Origin: Hexactinellida sp. DTS-2022
Lineage: Eukaryota > Porifera > Hexactinellida
Direction: 5' to 3'
Assembly (NCBI GenBank): GCA_028753945.1
Contig: JAPNXP010000006.1
Coordinates: 2,542,001 to 2,606,000 of the forward strand
DNA length: 64,000 nt
A model generated the notes under the pieces. It ran no database searches. It saw nothing but the letters and a program-made list of their open reading frames with translations, and had not been told where the DNA came from. Position 1 is the stretch's first letter. Every line of letters starts with the position of its first letter. Positions 55,120 to 64,000 of the stretch are shown here, in pieces. The position numbers and the translations under genes are program-made.

Positions 55120-55570
55120 ATTATCAAAAGTTGAAACAATAGAATAAGAAGTGCAAAATTTAGGTCTATTACCGAGATTTACATGGAGACATACTACATA
55201 GAGAGTCAAAAGGTTATTGCATGTATATAGGATAAGATACGCTTCAAAACCCTTAAAAAAATTGTCTGGTCCATAACTCAAAAAATGTTTCACTAAACCC
55301 CCAATTCATATTTACTATTGGATTCATCTTAGAATTCTGCTTCTGATGGGATTAGAAAATTTTTAATCTTGGGTTTAATTTCTGCCATAAATAAGGGTTG
55401 AAATTTCTTTGTTTACCACACTTCAATTTCAGTAAACTGTTAAATCTAATTCTATTGTTTCAACTTGTGATAATTATATTGATTCAACTTGTGAGATCGA
55501 GTAGGCTTCTATTTTCTAATTGAAGACTAAGATTATATATTCCATAACAACGACAGATTATGTGATTTTA
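55120..55570. repeat. Dispersed repeat R2, copy 3 (inverted), with an FB1 arm piece
   Basis: 55150-55260 equals part of an FB1 arm (TTTACATGGAGACATACTAC, GGTTATTGCATGTATATAGG). 55260-55560 is R2 in the opposite orientation to 39540-39870. It is non-coding. Confidence 0.7.
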
Positions 55571-56380
55571 TTTACTTCTGCGAGAATATTCTTAAACTAT
55601 TTTAATATACTGACGTAATTAATTATATTTAACTCAGTCTATTAATTTGACATTATTATATAGATGCTTCCAATTGTTTATTAGGGGTCATCGAGTGTGC
55701 GGAATTGAAATTTGGTTCCAAATTAATTAAATTACTATTTATGACAAATAATTAAACTTAATAAATTCAAGTTGACATTGAAATTGGTGCTAAATTATTA
55801 ATCATTTAATTATTATTTGTACTAATTTGGTAAATTGCATTAATCTCAGAGATGATACAAGATATAAACAAACTTCCAATGGGTCAATTGATCCTTATGC
55901 TACGTAACACCTCTATAAATGGGTGTTGACACCTTGAGGTGATGATGACATCTTTGGGAATTATATAATTCGAATGGGTTGGTTGGTGTTTGGTGATCAC
56001 CCAGCACGAACACAAAAAATGCTGAGTCATCGCATATTACATTCTACTGAAACTTGAATATCTCTAAAATTAAGTAAGCTAAAACAAAACTTCCAACTCA
56101 CTAAGGGTAGTTGCCTTCAGAAACACCTTTCTGAAATGGTTTAACACCTTCATAGTGATGATTACATGTAGAAAAAAAAAATCCTAATTGCAGCTGTGCA
56201 GGCAGCATTTCCTTTGGAGGCACTATCTAATTGATAGTGCCTCCAAAGGAACATGCGTCGGCACAGCTGCAATTTTGGTTTTATCTAATTTGTATTTGTG
56301 GGTTCCGTCAATTCGAAGGAATGCTTTCACACTCTTCGTCAAGGAAATGCTTAGTTCTAAATTATTCTAAAGCAGAATTA
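55571..56380. other. Spacer with R1 pieces and a hairpin
   Basis: 55850-55960 contains worn R1 (AACAAACTTCCAAT, GACACCTTGAGGTG). 56187-56277 is the R1 hairpin: AATTGCAGCTGTGC and TTCCTTTGGAGGCACTATC pair with their inverses around a short loop. There is no gene. Confidence 0.6.
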
Positions 56381-57170
56381 CTTTGTTTCTTTAGTAATTG
56401 GCTAATACCTGGCAAGCCTCGGAAGACTTGGTTTGTCTCAGCAAACATTTATAGCCTTAATACAGACCAACTATGCCATCTCTGAATTATCTCTTGACTT
56501 ACTCACAGAAGGGTATGACTATGTGTTAACTGGACGTTTACAAAGTGATCCACTTGAGAGGAGGTTTTCAAATTATCGGCAACTGAGTGGAGGGCGCTTT
56601 TTGGTCAGCATGAAAGAAGTGATCAGACTTAGATCAGAGACAATAATTAAGTTGAAAGCTCTCTTAAAGCGAAATATTGACATCTCTTTAATTTCAACTC
56701 CAAATTAATCAAATTCATCTATCAACAACTTTCCAAGGAGCATGCTCATAAATGATTGCGATCATTCACAACTAACAGGATTCACAGCAAGTAGTCGTTT
56801 ACATTGCAGGGTATATAACATTGTCGCTATCAGAACATATCCAGTGTCCTGTCTGTTTGAGTTCCTTGAGCAATAATTGTTTTATCTGAGTATGTCAGCA
56901 ACTTAAACCAAGGTGATTTGACTCTACCCTGAATAAACTTATCACAACACTGTGTGATGAGTGCCTTCTGTTGGCTTGGAGTTTCGGAAAGAGAAATTAG
57001 AAGTTCCAGCTTTCCCAAGAAATCTCTAGCGCTGGCACTACTCAGTATGGCAACAGTTGAGTGGGATACTACCTTTGCATGCAGTTGTCATTCAGGGAAG
57101 TCAAAAGAATTAGTTAACAAGATCATTTCAAACATCTACTTTAACAACTTAAGAAATAGCTAATAGGTAT
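56381..57170 (+). pseudogene. P-type transposase C-terminal remnant (copy D)
   Basis: The plus-strand frame to 56708 reads GYDYVLTGRLQSDPLERRFS followed by NYRQLSGGRFLVSMKEV, the acidic C-terminal half of the catalytic fold in THAP9-like P transposases (compare LQNDSLEKHFGVYRLMSG in the intact element). After a break, 56810-56870 gives GYITLSLSEHIQCPVC, the block after it. The rest is full of stops. It belongs to a P lineage different from copies A-C. No element ends were identified. Confidence 0.72.
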
Positions 57171-58019
57171 CTGAAACTAGACGTAAGGACCAAGTGACTG
57201 CTTTTAAATCAAACAAACGAAAGAAATGTAAAACATAAGTTTGCACAAACATTACAATATGATATTTCCGTTTATTATATAGTAGTTACCCTTCGTATTT
57301 TATGCCTTATTTGTAGTTAAGACCAAAATTATGTTAATTCATAGCCAATATACCTGTATTTAAGTTTATGTATGCTTATTACCATATATGGTATGATTTT
57401 TTTGATTATGTCATTGTGGTTAAAATTAATGAGGAACTATACTCAAAAGTAGTCTAGATGTTTCCGCCGTATATATAAACCTAAATATAGTTGAACATGT
57501 AACTAATCAAACGAATTTGGTTATACAAAATTACATCCAGAATAACAAGTTATACTTGTTTCCTTACAAATTTATAGATCTAATGATCCATTTTCTAAAT
57601 GTTTAATTCTGTAATAGTCCACTTAAATAAATGATTACATTCTTATCGTGTTTCTGTTATTTTAGATATTATATTTGGAGATTATTTCTATGTCATCGAT
57701 ATTATTAGTTCAAAACCACATGGGGACCCTCTAACTAAAGTGGGACTGGTAGAAATACGATATATCCTTATTACCAATGCACTGTTCACACTCCAAATAT
57801 TCTGCTATATAACTTCAATTATAATTTGTTGTAATAATACTTTATACTACATTAGTACTTTGTATATATTAGCTTTGATGTATTAAATTAATGGCTAAAT
57901 TCTTTAATAGTCCACCTGGGTGCATTTATCCAATGGTGAGTAATTAGAGATAACATACTGTATTTTTTGTACAATGAATTAAAGCCGATAAAATAAAATA
58001 AGGAATTTGTTTGACTTAA
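57171..58019. other. AT-rich spacer
   Basis: About 850 bases without a recognisable gene or repeat; one or both termini of P copy D may be hidden here. Confidence 0.4.
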
Positions 58020-58265
58020 CTCAACTCACAGCTGATAACATTGCCGACATATTTACTATTTATATATAAATGAATTAATAACATTAAACTCAAGATGATT
58101 TAAGATAAAAACAAACTTCCAATTTATCAATCGTCCCTTTGGCTCGTGACCACTTGATAATTGGGTCATAACTCCTTGAGGCTTTCCTTTGAAGGTACAC
58201 TCAATTAACAAGTCACCAAAAGAACATGCTGTCAGCAGTCAGCACAGCTGAAATTTTTGGAAAGT
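58020..58265. repeat. Dispersed repeat R1, copy 4 (inverted, worn)
   Basis: TTGACTTAACTCAACTCACAG, AACTCAAGATGATTTAAGAT, AACTCCTTGAGGC and AGAACATGCTGTCAGCAG correspond to R1 on the other strand. Confidence 0.65.
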
Positions 58266-58873
58266 AATGTACCCACTATACTAATGTTCTGGCAAGAGCA
58301 ATATACGTAGTTGTTTGGCTGAAAGTTGGCATTTAGGCGCGGAGTGACCGCCTAATTCCCATCAAACTATTTTAACACTTACTTAAACTAATTCTAGCTC
58401 ATAACATGAATTAATCACTGTGGATACTGATGTTAAATTTATTAATTTTATAATAATATACATATACTTAAGCAGCTGCGAGGCAGGAATTTTGTCAGGG
58501 AGAGCAAAGTTTGCTAAAGAAGAATAAACGTGCAGATATTTATTAAATTCCTTGGCAAAAAGTATTTGAACAAAAGAATTCTGATGCAGATACAATAATC
58601 TTCTGGCAGCGCACTACCGCTGTTTAAACCACTCTTAAATTACATAATATCTTAATATATATATAATTAAAAAACATGCGATTTTTGGACATTTCTGTCA
58701 ATTTCCATGATGTCCCACGTCTCACGTGGTATTCAAATAAGAAATCAGAATTTGTATATTGTAATTGTCTCCTGATAATTGGAAACTACATATTTAATTA
58801 GCCCATTAGATAGTTAAGGAGTTTGTCACCTCCATAAAAATTCATAATAAAAAAGCTAAAAAAAATGCTAATC
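58266..58873. other. Spacer with a worn piece of element M
   Basis: 58660-58830 (CACGTGGTATTC, GAAATCAGAATTTGTATATT, AATTGTCTCCTGATAATTGG) is a diverged version of 48470-48640. No gene is seen. Confidence 0.5.
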
Positions 58874-61464
58874 CATAGCCTACTCTATATATGGCCTGAT
58901 AGTAACTTATAAAATATGGACCAAGGATTAAGGAGAAGATGGTAATATTTATCCAACCACAATATTTATTTCAAAAATAATAATAATAATCAACCACATT
59001 AATTAGAAATATTCTTGAAATATATACAACTATTGATCAGATTTTATTCCAAAGTCTTCTATTGACGTACAATCTCATCCTTTTAATTTCGCTCTGTTAT
59101 TTTATTCATATTAGCATCTATTCATGCCTAACTCGTGTTCTGTTCCCGGTTGCAAGAGTAACTACAACCCGGATGCCCATGTTCCTGCGTTCAAGATGCC
59201 TCAAAACCACCAACGCTGAATCATGCCTGGACATGCGCTCTTCGTCGCGAGGATATTGGTGACCTGAAGGTGGTCTATGTATGTAACAACCATTTTCAGA
59301 AAGAAGACATAGAGTACACTTTCAAAGTCCCAAAAGGAGATGGTACTTTTACTGAAGTACCGCGGGCGAAGCCAAAGCTGAAGGAAGGCGCTGTACAAAG
59401 TTTACTGCCCGGCTGCCCAGCGTATTACTCATCCTAACCTGACAAACAGAATCGCTTGTCATACGATGCAAAAGATGAAGAATTGATGAACCAAACACTA
59501 CAACTCAGCTTGAGATCCGAGAGTCAAGAGAAAGAGAAGGGAAGTTTGTAGTCAACTCTACAGGACTTGAAAGATAAGTTAAAACCTTGATTTATTCACC
59601 TAATAGTTGGTTGGTGTGATTCCGTAATGAGAGTAACATAACGTTTGTTCTCGCTAAAATGGCTGAAAAAAATTCTCAGTAGATCTGTACCTTGAAAGTT
59701 GAAATCAATGTTTGTCTATCCACCTCAGCCGAATTTAATGGACAGAGTATATCCGTTGCTGCAATTAATGACATCCGAGAAATTGAATCTGTATTGCAGG
59801 AACTTGCTTTTTAATACAACTCTATAGTTATTGTGATTATCCCCTTAAGCTCGGTTGTGCATCCTTTGAAGATGTACGTCAATTATATAATTCAGAAAGA
59901 ACAAGTTTAGCCAAGTTAGCTCCTCATTTGACTATGGTGTCATGTTTTCCGTCTAGCATAGAGCGTCAAAATGTCAAACTGGTTTTGAAATGCGGTAACG
60001 ACATAACAATATCTGCGCTAACTATCCGGAACGAATTGAGTTATCCAGAATATAGAAAGAATACTCCGGAGTTTGTTGATACCCTTCTTACTGTTTTGAA
60101 ATTATTCAACGTTAGCACACCATTTAAAGGAATACGTTTGAACGATAATTTCTCGAGACCTTTGACTTTTAATGACGAGCGATTTCTACTTTGACTTGTG
60201 TAGTTTTGGTAAGATGCTTGGCAAACTGAGTAAACAAACATACACCAGTTTTAGACATGCTTGTATTGCCTTACCACAAATTACCAACCATTTGACTCAA
60301 TCTTTTGGCTTTACATATGTGTTATCCTCCTTTCTATAGACGGATCCCTTGGACACCATTTCGGTCTATACCGTATGATGTCGGGTTCTAATTATCACAT
60401 TTATCTTCAAATCCTTGAACCGTGCATCCACTTGAACTTTCTAGCATATTAAACATATTTACTGACCAACAAGACACTTCCTTTCAAACTATTCAGTCAT
60501 TTGTCAAGTCATTTTCTTGTCCGTATTCCACTACTGATGGTGAATTCAATTTGGAGCCATTTCTTGATGAGATTAATGATCTATCAACAATTGATTGTGG
60601 TTCACAGTTGCTTCAATCATTAGCTTTTATTGCAGGCTATTCTGTTCATCAGTACCTGAAACAAACAAAACCGTGTCATGTCTGTCTACGTATGCTAACA
60701 GTTGATAAAGAATTTCTCCTTTATTTAGACCTGGACTCTCAGTATAAACTTATGCAGGGAACGGACCGTGGCGGACTTAAATATCCATCTGAGCCAGTTT
60801 TGAAATCCATTCTTGTTTTATGGAAGACCTTTAGTGCCATCGAAAACAATAAAGAGCTGTTGGCGAAACTTGTAAGTGGACCTTCTAGAAAAATACTAGT
60901 TGAACTTTCGTTGATGTATTTGGAAGTCTACTTGTATTATCGGTATGTTTAGTTGGAACATATTATCGAAGCTAGTCTACCGCAGCGAATTGCTTTCTTG
61001 CAAACAAAGTTAATAATTATAACTCGCTGGTTCCTTTCAAAAGCGTAATATAAAGAAATTCTCTTAATTATGTGTTTACTTATTTGTATTTACCATGATT
61101 TGTATTACTCTGTTTATTCTAATTTCTATTATGTAGTTAAGTGTGTCGTGTGTCACTGCTAGAGCCAGAGAGAGAAAGAGGAGAGAGGAAAGAAAGCATA
61201 TAATTGTGTAGTATTCACTGTATATTAATATTAGAAATTGTACTGTTTGTGTTTATTATTACTATTAAATTATGAAAATCCAATCACCGTTCTCATTATA
61301 GCTAATATTAATTACGGGCTAGCACGGCTGAGTTATGTTTACGACCTAGAGACGTATAAAGAACTTAGTAATCCAATATAGAAAACATTAAAAAATTAAA
61401 ATTTCCCATCTTCTGGTGCATCCCTGGTATATCTACTGTCAGGCCATATATAGAGTAGGCTATG
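58874..61464 (+). mobile_element. P-element copy C, broken
   Basis: Ends CATAGCCTACTCTATATATG... inverted at 61464, with similarity running about 60 bases inward (ACCAGGGAT, AGAAGATGG). GCTAATC flanks both sides (58867-58873 and 61465-61471), seven bases as in copy A. It contains a decayed plus-strand transposase. Confidence 0.85.
59124..60952 (+). pseudogene. P-type transposase of copy C
   Basis: From ATG 59124: MPNSCSVPGCKSNYNPD, the first THAP half (C-x4-C). In a shifted frame VVYVCNNHFQKED gives C-x2-H, followed by a KPKLKEGAV box and LLPGCPAYY. The region of the first catalytic Asp is missing or unreadable: only about 0.35 kb lies between the N-terminal part and the 59928 frame. 59928-60194 gives SSIERQNVKLVLK and GIRLNDNFSRPLTF. 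About 60330-60400 gives LGHHFGLYRMMSG (Glu region). 60422-60952 gives SSILNIFTDQQDTS, LAFIAGYSVHQYL and DRGGLKYPSEPVL. Roughly 700-800 bases of the usual gene are lost, besides several stops and frameshifts. Confidence 0.8.
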
Positions 61465-61824
61465 GCTAATCGTATAAAAATGCTAATAGTGAATTAAGCG
61501 TTTGATTGGAAGCCATTAAATAATTGTGCATACCTAAATGCCTAAAAATGATGCAAAACAACAGGATCATCACTTAATTGATCTCAATCAAATACTAGTC
61601 TAAATAATAAATCTCAAATGAAATCCAAAACCACAATTGTAGACATTATAATATGAAATTCAGAATCTTGACTTTATCAAACAATAAGAGGAAATCTTTG
61701 GTCTATTTCACCTGGTTTAACCACTTTACATAAAATTTTCGTTAATTGGGAACTCCGCTTAATGTGGCCAAGAGGCCTGAAACCTAGGTGTCCCAGTTAA
61801 GCTGACTGTAGACTGTATTAAATA
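61465..61824. other. AT-rich spacer
   Basis: Nothing is recognised in about 350 bases between the P copy and the pogo-like MITE. Confidence 0.5.
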
Positions 61825-62072
61825 CAGTCGAATACGGATATGAGAACGCCGGTTATAAGAACATACTGGATATATGAACATTCTACTGGAAAACGGTTGC
61901 AACCGTTTTTCAGTAGAATGTTCATAGTAGAATGTTCATAGTAGAATGTTCATAGTAGAATGTTCCAGTAGAATGTTCATATACGCGGTTGCCATATGCC
62001 TTATATAATTTATGTTGATGTAAGAACACTATATGCAGTTACTGACGATGTTCTTATAACCGGCATCCACTG
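61825..62072. mobile_element. pogo/Tigger-like MITE
   Basis: Ends CAGTCGAATACGG...GCCGGTTATAAGAAC and inverse GTTCTTATAACCGGCATCCACTG, with TA on both sides (61823-61824 and 62073-62074). Internal tandem TAGTAGAATGTTCA units (61910-61980) and the palindrome AAACGGTTGCAACCGTTT are present. Confidence 0.85.
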
Positions 62073-62074
62073 TA

Positions 62075-62920
62075 ACAAATAAGAAGAACCGATAATTTTT
62101 TATTTCACAACTTGGAATACGTAAAACGGACATCATAAAATCAAACAGTACTCCAGACAATTTCTCGATAATCGAATTGTCCGGCTCAAAACCGGACGCC
62201 TGGCAACCCCAACGTGTAATTTTCTGTCTAAAATGTAATCAAAACCGTGACCCAAGATGCACATCTGTAACCCGTGAGACACCCATCCTAAAAAATAGGG
62301 CTGTTAGTTAATTAAACAAGAAAAGTTATGAACCAAAATAATATACAAAGCCTTAATTTCAGAACTGGTCCACTACACATTAGTCGACACAGGAATAATT
62401 AAACAAACATTAGTGATACATGACTAAGTAAATTTACTAATAATTACTAAGTAAGGGAGAGGTATATAATCTATGAATTACGAACTTAGTTAAACAACAA
62501 AGATCAAGTTAGACAGTTAGTGAATACAGATGCGAGTATAGCACGAACACAGAAAATATTTTAAAACACGAAGACGAATTTTGTAGTTCAACACGAGACG
62601 AACACAATTTATGTCGTGTTGGGTTGCTCAGCTTTATTTGGAAAGCTTTCACTGAAGCAGAACAAAGTGATAATCATTGAATATATAATTTTGGGATATT
62701 ATTTACATATCCCAAAAATTAAAATTAAAAATCAACAAGAGGTAACACCGCGCAGCTCTTAATAGAAAACAACATTTTTGTATCACTTTAGTAATTCTTA
62801 ATACTAATTTTTACGATAAAAAGTAAGTGGTTGAGTATAATTAATTGGGTATGTCGAGTGGATTGGTTCATAGTGGGCCAGAATGCTAATTTTCGGGAAG
62901 TAGGTATAAATATTAACTTT
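62075..62920. other. AT-rich spacer
   Basis: There is no gene. At 62350-62395 a worn version of the GGTCCACTA...GTCGGCACAG motif seen at 37.8 and 39.9 kb is present. Confidence 0.4.
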
Positions 62921-63827
62921 AGCGATATATTATGTATTATTGTACTATAGGTTATTCACCCTTAGGAACCCATTTCTTCAAAGAGATTTATTGTGTGGCC
63001 ACTTTTCTTAAAGTTATAGTTTTATAATAAATTTTCATATAATTAATGTATTGTGGTTGTTTAATAGTTAATCAACAAATTTTTATATAATGAATGTATT
63101 GTGGTTGTTTAATCAACAAATTTTTGACAACAATGTTATGTAATAGCGATTCGACTAATAAATTCTGTTCTGCTGTGTTGTCCTGCTGTTTTATTCATTA
63201 AAATCGACAGAAATGATTGATTGCGCCACAAAATTTACATTTTTTAATAAAACAGGATCACTTTCACTCAATATACGTAAAAAGACATCTCTAATGTTTG
63301 AATTTAATGAACACTTTCTTGAAAGATACTCTCGATAGTTTCTAATCAACTTATTACAAGCCTCTAAAGCTTCTTCAGAATATTGTTTCATACCATATCC
63401 ATCATTGCAGCTTTGAATGAGTTCCACACTATGTGCTAAGATTTTATGCAGAGAGGGAGTGACATTTACCAACGGAAATTCGACGATAATAAACTCGTAT
63501 GTATATTTACAAATGTTGTCCAGTTTATCTGTGTCAATTGCCTGACCACAATTAAAGACTCGCAGAATAGCTGAAAGATTGAGATGTTTTAGTTTGATTG
63601 GTTCTCTTGATTCTAATGGTATTAAAGTTGATACCCATTCAATAAAATTATTCTTACCAATAAAACATGATGAGCAACATTACCAGTTGATGTTGTTCCT
63701 CAGTACTCGATACCTGATTTATCTTTATCCCAGTTTTTTCTAGTAAGAATTCACGTACAAATTTCATTGAATCCTGGATACGTTTCGATGTGGCGGCCCA
63801 TTTATAAGTTCCAGATTGTAATAGTGG
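62921..63827 (-). pseudogene. RAG1/Transib-like transposase, copy 2, split by FB1
   Basis: Minus strand: 63472-63191 encodes SLHKILAHSVELIQSC and YSEEALEACNKLIRNYR, the same C-terminal RAG1-like core as in copy 1 (Glu region), and ends with a normal stop. About 63800-63680 gives KRIQDSMKFVREFLLEKTG and the GTTSTGNV block in a second frame. Upstream it is cut by the FB1 element at 63828, with the rest presumably beyond the window. The 3' flank (62945-63005: CTATAGGTTATTCACCC) resembles that of copy 1 (20748-20765), so the element end may be near. Confidence 0.75.
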
Positions 63828-64000
63828 GGTCAAAAATTAAGGTTCCGACCCCAACCTCTGGCTAGTTAAGTTTCATGCCTGATTCTGATACTTCAGGATA
63901 TAACTCGCGATTTAAGCTCCCATGCCGCTCTGGAAAGTTTGGGCAAACTTTTTATAGCGACAAATTCAAAGGGCCTCCGGCAATCATTTGAAAAATTAAT
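63828..64000. mobile_element. FB1 foldback element, copy 2, cut by window edge
   Basis: It starts GTGGGGTCAAAAATTAAGG after TA (63826-63827), then follows the left arm of 3662-4718 with few differences (GGCTAGTTAAGTTT, CAAATTCAAAGGGCCTCCGG). It continues past 64000. Confidence 0.85.

Noticed and set aside
56830-57018. 62-codon minus-strand frame at 56.9 kb
   Set aside because: It overlaps the plus-strand P-type remnant and shows no domain of its own.

Overview
The window is AT-rich metazoan nuclear DNA, most likely from an invertebrate; the species cannot be named from the sequence. It has a spliced ATAD3-type exon, THAP, FLYWCH and BED zinc fingers in transposases, a spliceosomal intron inside a P-type transposase, and a very high load of nested DNA transposons. 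Only one host gene is well supported: the terminal exon of ATAD3 at 8740-9786 (+). Nearly everything else is mobile DNA, mostly cut-and-paste elements and short non-autonomous derivatives whose target-site duplications (TSDs) can often be read directly.

Left part (1-8.7 kb): a decayed MULE transposase (1-1250, -), inverted-repeat MITEs, and a FLYWCH/MULE element (2760-5780, -). The second is split by a 1-kb foldback element and by three hAT MITEs nested in one another. A large foldback element with P-like ends (6744-8495), itself hit by a hAT MITE, lies just upstream of the ATAD3 exon. A broken P element with long terminal inverted repeats (TIRs) starts 255 bp after the ATAD3 stop (10041-13827).

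Middle (14-37 kb): AT-rich spacer with MITEs, then a RAG1/Transib-like transposase (20972-23124, -). Next come two copies of a FLYWCH-MULE (23.7-24.7 kb, -; 34.4-36.3 kb, +) and a long NOF-like element encoding a transposase and an OTU-type cysteine protease domain (about 26.7-33.6 kb, -). A second MULE with an N-terminal PHD-like finger (about 30.65-32.88 kb) is inserted in the NOF-like element.

Right part (37-64 kb): palindromes and MITEs, a Helitron-like 5' end, and a foldback-type element with tandem-repeat arms around FLYWCH and RING-finger reading frames (41986-44218). After these lie a decayed hAT transposase, a triple nest of elements (46456-47296), and an old Gypsy-like integrase remnant (fossil). 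The best-preserved mobile element follows: an apparently complete P element (49297-52720) with identical 31-bp TIRs and a 974-codon THAP transposase, sitting in an older Tc1/mariner-like repeat. Further right are a minisatellite carrying two hAT MITEs, two more P-type remnants, a pogo-like MITE and, at the edge, a second RAG1-like copy broken by another foldback element.

The main points of interest are the intact P element beside decayed relatives, the RAG1-core transposase lineage, and MULE/foldback-type elements with tandem-repeat termini and varied zinc fingers (FLYWCH, PHD, RING). All family calls come from reading motifs by eye; no database search was run.
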